From the NCBI GenBank assembly GCA_041671525.1, contig JBAZBJ010000004.1:25611-89610 (forward strand): DNA of 64,000 bases, in the 5' to 3' direction. How positions within the stretch are numbered: the stretch's first letter is position 1; the number at the start of each line of letters is the position of its first letter. A program made the translations under genes and the position numbers. The notes beneath the pieces were generated by a model. It did no database searches and was not told the DNA's origin. It saw only the letters and a program-made list of their open reading frames with translations. This stretch comes from UBA11098 sp041671525. GTDB taxonomy: Bacteria > Patescibacteriota > Minisyncoccia > Moranbacterales > UBA2206. Below are positions 8,311 to 17,614 of the stretch, piece after piece.

Positions 8311-9530
8311 TTTATATTTTCCAGCACGCTATACATCGGCTGCAAGATGGAAACCGCGAAGAATCCGACCGCGCTGCCGATGACGATCATCAGCACCGGT
8401 TCGATGATGGACGACAGATTTTTCGTTTTTTGATCCACTTCGCCTTCATAAAATTCCGCCAGCTTGAGCAAGACTGTTTCCGTTTTGCCGGTCTCTTCTC
8501 CCACTTCGATCATCTGCGGCACCAGGACAGGAAAAATCTTTTTTTCTTCATAAAAAAGTTTGCTCAAATTGACCCCCTTCTGGATGCTCTCCGCCGCGCG
8601 CGTGAGTGCTCGCTTGTAATAATAATTGGTCAGCGTGCGCGAAAGGATGTTCAGCGCCTCCACCACCGACACGCCGCTCTTCAAAAGCGAGCTGTAAATG
8701 CGCGCAAAACGGGCGCAATTCACCTTGATGACAATATTTTTGATCACCGGAATGTTGATAATCAGCAAGCCAAAAGTTTTTTTGCCCAGCGTGGTGGTGG
8801 AAAAAAACTTCGCCATGACGCCAAGCATGATCATGGCGCCCAGCACCAACAAATAATGTTCGCGCAATATGGTGCTAGAACTGATGATAAACTGCGTGGA
8901 CGCCGGCAGATCGGCGTTCAGATCCTTGAACACACCGGTGATTTGCGGCACTACATAGATCATCATCAAGACTCCGATACCCATCATCGCCACAATGATG
9001 ACCGCCGGGTACGTCATGGCGCCCTTGACCTTGCTTAGGAGTTCATGTTCTTTTTCCAATTGCCCGGCCAAAATATTCAGCACCTCTTCCAAATTACCGC
9101 TGACCTCGCCCACTCGTACCATGTTCACGAAAAGTTCGTCAAAAATTCCCGGATATTTCGCCAAACAATCGGCGAAAGCATCTCCGGCCTGCAGACCATT
9201 TTGGATGTCTTCCAAAACATTGATAAATCTTTTGTTCTTGGTTTGCAAGGTGATGTTTTTGATCGCCCGCGAAAGCGGCAAGCCGGAAGAAATCATCACG
9301 GCCAAATTTCGCGCCAGCATCATTTTTTCACTGAGCGGAATGGTGGAAAATCGATCCAGAAAATTAACCTTGATTTTTTTTCCGCCTTCATCTTCCAGTG
9401 ACTTGAAGGATGTCAGGATAAAATCTTCCGCGCGCAATGTCGCCGCCAATTCTCTTTCATCTTTGACGTTCAGCTCCCCACTCTTGGTTTCACCGGTAAA
9501 ACTTTTGGCCGTGTAAAATACTTTTGGCAT
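8307..9530 (-). CDS. pilC: Type IV pilus inner-membrane platform protein PilC
   Basis: 407 aa from the ATG at 9530 (MPKVFYTAKSFTGETKSGEL). It has the two T2SF/GspF domains: first about 65-190 (LARNLAVMISSGLPLSRAIK, LFVNMVRVGEVSGNLEEVL), second about 270-390 (CARFARIYSSLLKSGVSVVE, LVPQMIEVGEETGKTETVLL), with three membrane helices (two around 175-250 and one at the C-terminus). The repeated GE(V/E)(S/T)G motif is diagnostic. Codons upstream to 9632 read through an intergenic spacer and were not included. PilC couples the PilB ATPase to pilin polymerisation. Confidence 0.9.
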   Translation of the reverse strand: MPKVFYTAKSFTGETKSGELNVKDERELAATLRAEDFILTSFKSLEDEGGKKIKVNFLDRFSTIPLSEKMMLARNLAVMISSGLPLSRAIKNITLQTKNKRFINVLEDIQNGLQAGDAFADCLAKYPGIFDELFVNMVRVGEVSGNLEEVLNILAGQLEKEHELLSKVKGAMTYPAVIIVAMMGIGVLMMIYVVPQITGVFKDLNADLPASTQFIISSSTILREHYLLVLGAMIMLGVMAKFFSTTTLGKKTFGLLIINIPVIKNIVIKVNCARFARIYSSLLKSGVSVVEALNILSRTLTNYYYKRALTRAAESIQKGVNLSKLFYEEKKIFPVLVPQMIEVGEETGKTETVLLKLAEFYEGEVDQKTKNLSSIIEPVLMIVIGSAVGFFAVSILQPMYSVLENIK

Positions 9531-9690
9531 TTTTGTCTGCGAGGAACGAGCAGCCACAAAAATGACCATCCCGCACCAATTCGCTATTAGATTATATTTT
9601 ATATTAAAACTTAGCCGCAGGCGAATTCGCAATAAACTTTTTACACCACCTCTGTTTTAATTGGAATTGGTTGCGGGACATATACACTTC

Positions 9691-11439
9691 TTATTCTTGA
9701 GTTACTCTTAATACTTCCTCGATCGAAGTTGTGCCTTGGATGGTTTTAACAAAGCCGTCTTCCACCATCGTCAGCATCCCTTTCTCTCGGGACTTGGCTT
9801 CAATTTCTTCCGTAGACGCTTTTTGGGAAATCATCTTTTTCATATCATCATCAATCTCCAACACTTCAAAAATGCCGACGCGTCCGCGATAACCGCTGCC
9901 ACCACATTGATCGCAACCTCCCGGCTGATATAATTTGATCTGGTTCCATTTATCTTTCTCTCCGACTGTGCCTTGCAAGATTCCACTCTTTTTGATGGCC
10001 GCCAAAATGCCTTGCATGTCGTAACTCTCCTCCAGGGTTTTCAGCATTTTTTCGTCCAGCGTATATTCCTTACGGCAATCCGGACACAATCGACGCACCA
10101 AGCGCTGCGCGATGACCACGTTCAAGGTGGACGCGACTAGGAAAGGTTCGGCTCCCATGTCGATCAAACGCGGCAGCGTGCCCGCGGCGCTGTTGGTGTG
10201 CAAGGTGGACAACACCAAATGTCCGGTCATCGCCGCGTGAATGGCCATCTCCATCGTTTCTTTGTCGCGGATCTCCCCGACCATGATGATGTCAGGATCC
10301 TGACGCAAAAGCGAACGCAAGCCGGCCGCAAAGGTCAGACCCACTTTAGGATAAATTTGCGTCTGGTTGACCCGTGGCATCCGGTATTCCACCGGATCCT
10401 CCACCGTACTGATGTTGACCTCCGGCGTATTCAAAATATCCATCACGGTGTACAAAGTCGTGGTCTTGCCGGATCCGGTCGGCCCAGTCACTAGTACCAT
10501 CCCATTGGGTTTTTTAATCTGCCGGTGGATCGTTTCCAATCCGTGTCCATAAAAGCCCATTTTTTCCAAAGTCAGACCCTTGGAAGATTCATCCAAAAGA
10601 CGCATAACAATCTTCTCACCGTCAAAAATCGGCAGGATGCTCACCCGAAATGACATTTTGGTGTCGTCTTTTTCCAGTTTAAAACGGCCGTCCTGCGGAA
10701 TGCGATGCTCATCCAATTTTAAATTGGCCAAGACTTTGATGCGCGCAATGATGCCCTGCGCTACTTGGCGCGGCAAGGTCATCGCATCATGCAAAATGCC
10801 ATCGATGCGGTAACGCACGTGCACTTCTTTCTCGTCCGGTTCGATGTGCACATCACTGGCCGATTGCATAATCGCATGCTTGATCAAGGTGTCCACGATG
10901 CGAATGATGGGCAACCCCTGCGCCACCTTTTCCAAATCTTCCTCTGCCTCCTTGCCACTGACCTCAGCGGAATCTTTTTTGATAATGTCGCCGAACTCCG
11001 CCTTCAGACTCTTGGCATATTGCTTCAAGATAACTTTGATGCTCTCTTCCGAAGTCAAACAAGTGATGATTTGCAAGCCGGTTTTTTTGCGGATAAAATC
11101 AATGGTCTGGATATCCTCCGGATTCAGCATGGCGATTTTCAAATTTTTCCCCTCTTTTTCAAAAGCCACAATGCTATATTTCTTAGCGATCGGCTCCGGC
11201 ACGATCTGCAAAATTTCCGCCGGAATCACTTCCTTGGTCAGATCGACGAAAGGCACGCCGAGAATATAGGCATACAATTTGCGCAACTGCACTTCGGTCA
11301 GCAGCCCCTTGGCCACCAAAAAATCCCCGAGTTTTTGACCCGAACTTTCCACTTCCTTCAAGGCGGCTTCCAGCTCCGCTTCCGGAATCATCTCAGCGTC
11401 TTTGATGAAATTTTTCAATTGTAAATTTTCGATACGCAT
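9691..11439 (-). CDS. pilB: Type IV pilus assembly ATPase PilB
   Basis: 582 aa. The N-terminal MshEN/GspE-N domain (about 15-150) is followed by the secretion ATPase core: Walker A GPTGSGKTTTLYTVMDIL near 315, Asp box STVEDPVEYRMPRVNQTQ, Walker B DPDIIMVGEIRD, His box TGHLVLSTLHTN. A zinc-binding pair sits near the C-terminus (CPDCRKEY and CDQCGGSGYRG). Powers pilus extension. No PilT retraction ATPase is in the window. A 90-bp inverted-repeat element lies 8 bp upstream of the start codon. Confidence 0.93.
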   Translation of the reverse strand: MRIENLQLKNFIKDAEMIPEAELEAALKEVESSGQKLGDFLVAKGLLTEVQLRKLYAYILGVPFVDLTKEVIPAEILQIVPEPIAKKYSIVAFEKEGKNLKIAMLNPEDIQTIDFIRKKTGLQIITCLTSEESIKVILKQYAKSLKAEFGDIIKKDSAEVSGKEAEEDLEKVAQGLPIIRIVDTLIKHAIMQSASDVHIEPDEKEVHVRYRIDGILHDAMTLPRQVAQGIIARIKVLANLKLDEHRIPQDGRFKLEKDDTKMSFRVSILPIFDGEKIVMRLLDESSKGLTLEKMGFYGHGLETIHRQIKKPNGMVLVTGPTGSGKTTTLYTVMDILNTPEVNISTVEDPVEYRMPRVNQTQIYPKVGLTFAAGLRSLLRQDPDIIMVGEIRDKETMEMAIHAAMTGHLVLSTLHTNSAAGTLPRLIDMGAEPFLVASTLNVVIAQRLVRRLCPDCRKEYTLDEKMLKTLEESYDMQGILAAIKKSGILQGTVGEKDKWNQIKLYQPGGCDQCGGSGYRGRVGIFEVLEIDDDMKKMISQKASTEEIEAKSREKGMLTMVEDGFVKTIQGTTSIEEVLRVTQE

Positions 11440-11447
11440 GAAATTCT

Positions 11448-11537
11448 CTACGAATTACGAATTCGCTACGCTTTACGAATGTACGAATTACGAATTATTT
11501 TGCACATTAGTACATTCGTACAAATTCGTAATTCGTA
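11448..11537. repeat. 90-bp hairpin element of the CGTAATTCGTAG family
   Basis: It begins CTACGAATTACGAATT and ends AATTCGTAATTCGTAG, a perfect 16-bp inverted repeat, with further internal matching words (TACGAATGTACGAATT and TACATTCGTACAAATTCG). Half-copies occur upstream of uvrA2, ychF and ssb. It fills the gap between the response-regulator gene and pilB and ends 8 bp before the pilB ATG. Confidence 0.85.
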
Positions 11538-11546
11538 GGGGGGGGA

Positions 11547-11921
11547 TTAGATCTTTAATGTTTCTTTAATTTTTTTCACAATATCTTCCATCTTGTAATT
11601 GGATTTGACCAGATAAGTGCTGACTCCTTGATCAAAGGCCTTGCCAATGTCTTCGGGACTTTCCAGATTGGTCAACAGGATGACCGGAATCTTTTTGGTA
11701 GACTCATCTTGCCGCAACTCGGTCAGAACTTCGTAGCCGTCTTTTTTCGGCAAGATAATGTCCAGCAAAATGAGATCCGGCAGTTCCTTTTTCGCCAGCG
11801 CGATACCCTGCTCTCCGTCGTTGGCGCCGATAGCCACAAAATTTTCGGCATTCAAAAATTCCACCAACGATTGCTGCAACGAGGCTTCGTCTTCCACCAC
11901 CAGGATTTTTTTCTGCTCCAT
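11547..11921 (-). CDS. Single-domain response regulator (CheY-like receiver)
   Basis: 124 aa, receiver domain only. The acidic pocket is KILVVEDE at the start, the phospho-acceptor Asp is in LILLDIILPKKDG (about residue 54), the switch Thr in ILLTN and the conserved Lys in YLVKSNY. There is no output domain, so it would act by protein contact. It lies between the histidine kinase and pilB on the same strand, so it may relay the kinase signal to the pilus motor (inference). Confidence 0.88.
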   Translation of the reverse strand: MEQKKILVVEDEASLQQSLVEFLNAENFVAIGANDGEQGIALAKKELPDLILLDIILPKKDGYEVLTELRQDESTKKIPVILLTNLESPEDIGKAFDQGVSTYLVKSNYKMEDIVKKIKETLKI

Positions 11922-11988
11922 ATTTTTAGAACCGCATCGGCCGCAAAATTATTTCTTGCGCGCTGACGCGGCGTAGTTATATATTGAT

Positions 11989-12957
11989 TTACCCTTTCAA
12001 ATTCGGACGCTCCGACGCGTACGGCGAGCAGGCCGGCAGCGAAAAACTGAAAACTGTGCCGACATCCTCCTTGGACTCAAACCAAATCTTTCCGGCTGAC
12101 TGCTCAATGATATTTTTGGCGATATACAGCCCCAAGCCGGTGCCTTCGGTCTGATACTTGACCACGTTGTCGCTGCGAAAAAATTTATCGAATACCAGCT
12201 TCTGTTGATTTTGCGGAATGCCCACACCGTTATCCCGGACGCTACAGACCACAAAACCGCGCTGAGTATCCGCTTTAATTTCAATCTTGCCGTGGCTCAA
12301 CGTGTATTTCACCGCGTTACTGATTAAATTCTCCAGCACCAACCGCAACTTTTCCGGATCGCCGGTCACCTGAGCGGATTTCCCCCCGTTGAAAACAATC
12401 CGTAAACTTTTGGCCTTGATCAAAGGATCCAATATTTTTATCACTTCCTGAACAATCAGATTCAGATCCACTCTTTCTTTCTTCAGCATCAATTTGCCTT
12501 GATCGATCCGCGCCACGTCCAACAGATCGCTCACCAGCCGCGCCATGCGGCCGCTCAGCGCCGAAATGCTTTCCAGGCTGGCCATTTGCTTTTCGTTCAA
12601 ACCTTCCTTGCGTTTACTCAGCAACAACTCCACTTCCCACAAAATGGCGGAGAGTGGCGTGCGCAACTGATGCGAAGCCACAAACACAAACTCAGTTTTC
12701 ATCTTGTTGATCTTGGCCATCTGTTCGATCTCCCGAATCACGGAATTCCCGATAGAAAAAATCGTCACCACCACGACACATTCCGCAATCAGCAGAATGG
12801 CCGGATCATCATAGTTTTTGGAAATATAATAGGTGGCGGTCATGGCGATCAAGGTTACCAAGCCCATCATCATGAACAAAAAACTCGGCGTCTGCCAGAC
12901 CTTCAGGCCCAGCTCCTCCGCCTGTTTCTTCAGATTAAGATCGTTGATGATTTCCAT
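11989..12957 (-). CDS. Sensor histidine kinase
   Basis: 322 aa from the ATG at 12957. Two membrane helices lie at about 23-40 and 48-68, with almost no external loop, so it likely senses the membrane or a partner. Then comes HisKA with H-box FVASHQLRTPLSAILWEVELL (about residue 103) and a HATPase_c domain with N-box NLISNAVKYT, G1 DNGVGIPQ, F-box FDKFFRSD and G2 GTGLGLYIAKNII. It is paired with the downstream receiver gene. An extended -10 promoter lies 30 bp upstream, so this gene may start its own transcript for the pilus operon. Confidence 0.9.
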   Translation of the reverse strand: MEIINDLNLKKQAEELGLKVWQTPSFLFMMMGLVTLIAMTATYYISKNYDDPAILLIAECVVVVTIFSIGNSVIREIEQMAKINKMKTEFVFVASHQLRTPLSAILWEVELLLSKRKEGLNEKQMASLESISALSGRMARLVSDLLDVARIDQGKLMLKKERVDLNLIVQEVIKILDPLIKAKSLRIVFNGGKSAQVTGDPEKLRLVLENLISNAVKYTLSHGKIEIKADTQRGFVVCSVRDNGVGIPQNQQKLVFDKFFRSDNVVKYQTEGTGLGLYIAKNIIEQSAGKIWFESKEDVGTVFSFSLPACSPYASERPNLKG

Positions 12958-12987
12958 GTTATGTTTGTTTTTGTTTTTGTTTTCTCC

Positions 12988-12998
12988 ATTATACCACA
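12988..12998 (-). promoter_or_regulatory. Extended -10 promoter TGTGGTATAAT
   Basis: Minus strand TGTGGTATAAT, a TRTG extended -10 box, 31 bp upstream of the histidine kinase ATG. The same box precedes the genes starting at 38637 and 63698, and the variant TGTGGTATGAT precedes the fibre gene. Confidence 0.6.
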
Positions 12999-13008
12999 AC
13001 TGGGGGAA

Positions 13009-16000
13009 TTATTTTTTCTCCACGATCCACCAATTCAGGTTCAAATCCGCCGGTGCCACCGCCCCTACTTCAATTTGGAAACTTTCGCCGTCTTTGATGT
13101 TATTGACCCCGATCTCCACGGGATGTTCAGCGGTCACGAAGACTTTTGAATCCGCGCTCACCGCCGTGGTCTTCACTATTACTGCCGTTTCGCCGGCCTT
13201 AATGATGGCTTCGCCGATGGTGGCTGCATCTTTGTTAATCACCATAATAGTAATCGCGCCGGTTTCCACGCCGTCCACCACCACTTTTTTGGCGGTCAAA
13301 GCTCCCAGCAGCGCAATGTCTCCCGGCTTGGTAACATCGATACCGAGCAACTGATTGAGATACGCGATATCATTTTTATTCAGCTCGATCTGCGCCACAT
13401 CCACCGGGGTGGCGATCTGCGTTTTCAATTCTTCGATCTGCGCTTGTAGAGACGCAATTAATTGCGTCTGGGCGACAATCTGTCCATCCAGATTCACCAT
13501 GCCGGTCTGTAGAGACGCAATGCCTTGCGTCTGCACTGCCATTTCCGCGTTGATCGTATTGATGCTCGCACCGACTACGCCCAACTGCGTATCCACCGAA
13601 GTTTGCAGTTGTTGGATGGTGGTGATGTTTTGGTCGGTCTTCAATTGTAGAGACGCAATTAATTGCGTCTGTACGCCAGTCTGGGTGCCTTGTTGGTTGA
13701 GTTGCTCATTGTTTTGGAGGATGTAGAGGGTGTTTTCCTCAGTCTTTTCCAAGATAGCCGGCACCATCGTGCTCAGATTCAAACCGTTGGCGGAAACTTC
13801 GTTCGCACTGGGAACTCCCGGTAAATGTTGGTTGAGATTAATATAATTCTTGAGATCATTAAGTGACATAAGCGGATAATCATTGGCGAAAACATAATCC
13901 GGCAGATGCGTCGTGCCGTCCACGATGAAATTGGCCGCGTAAATGTTGCCGGCGGTTGCGCCGAAGCAGTCCGTTTCGTCCGCTTTGGCGCAGATTGAAC
14001 CGACCACCTTGAGAGTGGTGTCCGGCGTTGTGTCGCCGATGCCAACGTTGCCATTGAATGATAGAATGTTGCTGCTAAAGTCGCCATAAATTAACGGCAG
14101 AGATGAATTGGAATTTTCAATATACAGCTTATTCGAACCGGTTTCATTGTAGCCAGCTTGATATCCTAAAAACACATTGCCTGAAGTATTCGTCGTGGAA
14201 TTATAGCCGCTTTCAAAGCCAATCATAATATTATTAGCGGCCGCGGTATACGTAGCTGTTCCTCTGCCCGCCCTATACCCTAAAAACACATTATTATTGC
14301 CAGTTTGTTTATAATAACCGGCCTCACCACCCTGCATAGTATTGTAATAGCCGACGGTATTCAATTCGCCGGCATTCGCGCCGATAAAGGTGTTGCCGCC
14401 GCCACTAGTATTTCCATCACCCGCTTCAAGCCCTACAAAAGTGTTGCCTTGACCCGTATTATTTCTACCAGCCTGAACACCAATCAGGGTATTGCCCACA
14501 CTTCCCTGACCATAATATCCGGCATTAAAGCCCATAATAGTATTGGATGACCCGGTCGTATTGTTTATCCCGCTCTGATAACCGACAAAAGTATTTTGAG
14601 CGCCCGTGTTCACGCTTCCGGCATTATATCCAAGAAAGGTTCCGAAAGCTGCATTGGAGAAATTTATCAATCCGGCAACCTGCAGAAGATTATTCGGGCT
14701 CGTCGTCCCGATGCCGACGTTGCCGCCACCACCCAAGGATAGGATTTGACTGGTTGGGGTCGCGTTGGTTACACCATAGATCAAAGCATCGGTGCGTTGA
14801 GTGGCTTCATTGGTACGATTCAAGTTGTCTATGATTATTTTTTGCGAACCCGTTTCATATTTTCCGGCGTAAAAGCCCAGAAAGACATTACCTGTACCGG
14901 TAGTATTAGTGAATCCGGCATAAGCTCCGAGATATGTGTTAGACCCACCAGTAGTTACGCTATAGCCAGCGTTTTTTCCGATTGCCGTATTGTAAGAATA
15001 ACTATTATTAAGAGCTCCAAAAAGAGCGAAGTCTCCCAAAGCTGTATTTTCTGAACCTGTTTTATTATAAAAATTGGCATCATGTCCAATGGCAACATTA
15101 GACGCTCCAGTAGTTAGTTGTGAGGCTGCGCCATAACCCATACTAATATTTTGAGAGCCGGAAGTGACTAGTGTTTGAGAAAAATTACCAACTGCTACGT
15201 TGCTTGATCCGCTGGTCAGATTCCCCATCATACTAGAGCCAAATGCGACATTGCGGCCACTGCTCAAAGTAGAATTGCCAACACTATATCCAAAAAAAGT
15301 ATTAGCATTAGTGTTGGGGGTCAAGGAAAACGCGGGCGAGCCATTGACTGACACATAGTTTGATGTAGTGTTTGAACGGAAATAATCTGTTGAACCAGTT
15401 AAAGATCCATCGGCTATATCATCAACATATGTGGTGGTTGTATTATTAGCTATCGTTGTTAATAATTTATTAGCTGAAACTGCCCCGCCCACCGTTGTTC
15501 TATAAATTTTTCTACCGGTAACTCTTGGATCAGTAGAAGTTGGAACAGTAATCGTTACTTTTCGATTGCTTGAATCTGTGGTAATTGTAGCCGGTGACGC
15601 AGCTGTCCAGGAAGTATCTGTTTCTCCCAGTGCTGTCGTAAAAGTAACCGTATAAACATACGTTCCGATTCCAAGATTTGAGCCACCTGCCGTCAGCGCC
15701 AAATTCCCTGTCACAAAAGTTGGCTTGACTACTGGGTTCATATCAAATCCCATGTCAGATCTTATTCCGTGCGCGACTGTCGTGCCTTTAACATCCAAGC
15801 GATAACTCGGACTCGTCGTCCCAATACCGACATTGCCGGAAGAATTGATATACATTGAAGATGTTGCTAACGTACTTGCGCCATTAACAGCGAAGGCAAC
15901 GCCAAAACCGGAAGACGCTCGCAGCAGCGTGTTGGTGCTTGCGGTGGATAGGGCGGTTATTCCTCCCAGCGTGTATGAGCCGGCATTTATGCTTCCGCTA

Positions 16001-17400
16001 GAGACGTCTATCGTGTACCCCGGACTCGCCGTCCCGATCCCCAGCCGATTATTCACTTCATCATACGCCGAAGTGCCAAACAGGATTTTCCCTTTCGTAG
16101 AGTGGGAAGTGGATTGCAAGGTCAGATTGTCACCACTGCCTGTTCCACCAATCAAAATCTGTCCGCCACTGCGTCCGGCCAGGAGTGCAAACTCGCTTTC
16201 GTGCCGCGCGTCCAGCAGGTCCGCGTTGAGATTGGTGACGACGGTCGCGTTGGAAGTTGTGAGCGTGTTGGCGCCCAGAACTAAATTGCCATTGAGTGTC
16301 AGACCTCCAAACGTCGGCGCGCTGGCAATCAACACATCTTGATCCATCGCGTACAGCTCATAGCTTCCTTGCCCGGTGTTGAGTGTCGCAAAAGTCGGCG
16401 CGTCCGTGGTGCGCAGATTTTGGTCTTGCAAAAAGATTTCCGTCGCGCCTTGACCGGTGTCGATGGTGCCGCCCACGCTCAGATCGGCCGTGTTGCCGAT
16501 CAGCAGCAGATCACCTTCGATCTCCCCTCCATCCACAGACACCTTGCCAGCCAGATCGTCCTTGATTTTGGCGTTTAAATCCTTGGAGGTTTGTTTTATG
16601 GACTCTTTCAGTTCGGTGTTGGCCGCGTCCAGACTGTCTTGAAAGTCTTGGTTGCTGGCGACAATGTTTTGGGAAGTTTGAGCCAGGGAGTCCGACAGAT
16701 TATCGGTGAATTCTTTGAGGGATTTGATCTTGGTGTAGGCCACCGGATCAGCGCCTTTGAGCACCTGGATGTTGCCGGCGGAGAGGGTGTAGATCGCATC
16801 GCCCAGAGTGTCGGTCAGGGGTTTGTAGGACTGCGGATAGGCGGCGGCGGAAGAAGCGAGGATCAGGAAACAAAAAGCAAACACCGCGTAAAGGGTGCGC
16901 TTGGTGAGCAGTCGGATGGAACCAAGATATTTGCCTTGCGATTTCTGGTAGGCGCGAAAGCAAACGAAGATGAAGGAGAGCGCAATCACGCCGGTCAGGA
17001 GATAGCTCAGAGCGAAGAAAACCGCTTCCAGCGTCAAGAAGGTTTTGAAGTAATGGACAAAAGCCAGAATGGGGGTCAGGAAGACGCTCGGCGAATAGAA
17101 GACATAAAAAACAAAGATGACGCTCAGGAATTTGAGGGTGAAGAGCAGATAGAACTTGCGGATAATGCTTTGATAATCCGGGTAACGCTGACTTTTGATG
17201 TAGGCGATAGCGGCCATGATGATGATCACCACCATGGGCGCGAAAGTGATGAGCAGACTCACCGTTTCGTAATACACCTGCGCCATCGGCAACTTGAGCA
17301 CAAGCAACAGGGTGCCCAAAATCAGGACAAAGTAGAAGAATACTTTGTTCTGGTAAAGTTTGGAAAAGGAATTGTTGTCAATATCGCGGGATGGAATCAT
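13009..17400 (-). CDS. Giant membrane-anchored fibre protein (tail-fibre-like)
   Basis: 1463 aa. Residues about 15-200 hold five to six membrane helices. A coiled-coil region follows (about 215-290), then repeats of GNVGIGTTSP and about 20-residue repeats of the type GNTFIGxxAG, like phage tail fibres or trimeric adhesin heads. At about 1170-1235 is a block (LPDYVFANDYPLMSLNDLK, then HLPGVPSANEV and TMVPAILEKTEE) closely like the end of Bacteroidota tail-fibre/S74-type proteins. A second coiled coil follows, interrupted by three in-frame palindromic repeats, then a C-terminal beta domain. Likely a surface fibre. It lies upstream of the pilus kinase and motor genes and has its own promoter. 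Confidence 0.8.
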   Translation of the reverse strand: MIPSRDIDNNSFSKLYQNKVFFYFVLILGTLLLVLKLPMAQVYYETVSLLITFAPMVVIIIMAAIAYIKSQRYPDYQSIIRKFYLLFTLKFLSVIFVFYVFYSPSVFLTPILAFVHYFKTFLTLEAVFFALSYLLTGVIALSFIFVCFRAYQKSQGKYLGSIRLLTKRTLYAVFAFCFLILASSAAAYPQSYKPLTDTLGDAIYTLSAGNIQVLKGADPVAYTKIKSLKEFTDNLSDSLAQTSQNIVASNQDFQDSLDAANTELKESIKQTSKDLNAKIKDDLAGKVSVDGGEIEGDLLLIGNTADLSVGGTIDTGQGATEIFLQDQNLRTTDAPTFATLNTGQGSYELYAMDQDVLIASAPTFGGLTLNGNLVLGANTLTTSNATVVTNLNADLLDARHESEFALLAGRSGGQILIGGTGSGDNLTLQSTSHSTKGKILFGTSAYDEVNNRLGIGTASPGYTIDVSSGSINAGSYTLGGITALSTASTNTLLRASSGFGVAFAVNGASTLATSSMYINSSGNVGIGTTSPSYRLDVKGTTVAHGIRSDMGFDMNPVVKPTFVTGNLALTAGGSNLGIGTYVYTVTFTTALGETDTSWTAASPATITTDSSNRKVTITVPTSTDPRVTGRKIYRTTVGGAVSANKLLTTIANNTTTTYVDDIADGSLTGSTDYFRSNTTSNYVSVNGSPAFSLTPNTNANTFFGYSVGNSTLSSGRNVAFGSSMMGNLTSGSSNVAVGNFSQTLVTSGSQNISMGYGAASQLTTGASNVAIGHDANFYNKTGSENTALGDFALFGALNNSYSYNTAIGKNAGYSVTTGGSNTYLGAYAGFTNTTGTGNVFLGFYAGKYETGSQKIIIDNLNRTNEATQRTDALIYGVTNATPTSQILSLGGGGNVGIGTTSPNNLLQVAGLINFSNAAFGTFLGYNAGSVNTGAQNTFVGYQSGINNTTGSSNTIMGFNAGYYGQGSVGNTLIGVQAGRNNTGQGNTFVGLEAGDGNTSGGGNTFIGANAGELNTVGYYNTMQGGEAGYYKQTGNNNVFLGYRAGRGTATYTAAANNIMIGFESGYNSTTNTSGNVFLGYQAGYNETGSNKLYIENSNSSLPLIYGDFSSNILSFNGNVGIGDTTPDTTLKVVGSICAKADETDCFGATAGNIYAANFIVDGTTHLPDYVFANDYPLMSLNDLKNYINLNQHLPGVPSANEVSANGLNLSTMVPAILEKTEENTLYILQNNEQLNQQGTQTGVQTQLIASLQLKTDQNITTIQQLQTSVDTQLGVVGASINTINAEMAVQTQGIASLQTGMVNLDGQIVAQTQLIASLQAQIEELKTQIATPVDVAQIELNKNDIAYLNQLLGIDVTKPGDIALLGALTAKKVVVDGVETGAITIMVINKDAATIGEAIIKAGETAVIVKTTAVSADSKVFVTAEHPVEIGVNNIKDGESFQIEVGAVAPADLNLNWWIVEKK
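13446..13469. repeat. Palindrome family A, in-frame copy in fibre gene
   Basis: GTAGAGACGCA-at-taat-TGCGTCT type palindrome. In the gene's frame it encodes QTQLIASLQ at about residue 1311. Same frame as all other copies. Confidence 0.85.
13509..13532. repeat. Palindrome family A, in-frame copy in fibre gene
   Basis: GTAGAGACGCA ... TGCGTCT with centre ATGCCT. Encodes QTQGIASLQ at about residue 1290. Confidence 0.85.
13647..13674. repeat. Palindrome family A, in-frame copy in fibre gene
   Basis: GTAGAGACGCA ... TGCGTCTGTAC, the longest of the three fibre-gene copies. Encodes VQTQLIASLQ at about residue 1243. Confidence 0.85.
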
Positions 17401-17405
17401 TTTTG

Positions 17406-17479
17406 TTCGCCTTAGGCGAATTAATTTCTTTTTATTTTAGGGGCTGCACCTAACACATAACGCGCAACCTTTGAGTTGC
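17406..17479 (-). promoter_or_regulatory. Structured 5' leader of the fibre gene
   Basis: The leader between promoter and start codon is about 97 nt. It holds two hairpins on the minus strand: GCAAC-tcaaag-GTTGC (17464-17479) and TTCGCC-taa-GGCGAA (17406-17420), the latter ending 5 bp before the ATG. I match it to no known riboswitch class. Confidence 0.4.
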
Positions 17480-17503
17480 TTCAGGAGGGTTTTTATTACT
17501 GCA

Positions 17504-17514
17504 ATCATACCACA
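17504..17514 (-). promoter_or_regulatory. Extended -10 promoter TGTGGTATGAT of the fibre gene
   Basis: Minus strand TTTTTTGTGGTATGAT. TRTG extension plus TATGAT -10 box, about 105 bp upstream of the fibre start codon. No convincing -35 box. Confidence 0.55.
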
Positions 17515-17569
17515 AAAAAGACGGCGGGGAAAGGAAAAATTGAGTGAGAATAATTTTACCAAATAAACA

Positions 17570-17596
17570 ACCAAAAAAATCCGCCACAAGCGGATT
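17570..17596 (-). terminator. Rho-independent terminator after the nucleotidyltransferase gene
   Basis: Minus strand AATCCGC-ttgtg-GCGGATT followed by six T residues, 19 bp past the stop at 17615. Confidence 0.8.
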
Positions 17597-17614
17597 CTTT
17601 TATTAAAAAGTGGC

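Noticed and set aside
9531..9632. N-terminal extension of PilC to 9632
   Set aside because: The extra residues come from the palindromic spacer and do not resemble PilC. The ATG at 9530 gives the standard N-terminus.
17406..17497. Known riboswitch (such as c-di-GMP) upstream of the fibre gene
   Set aside because: Two simple hairpins are present but I cannot match conserved bases of any class, so it is only listed as a structured leader.
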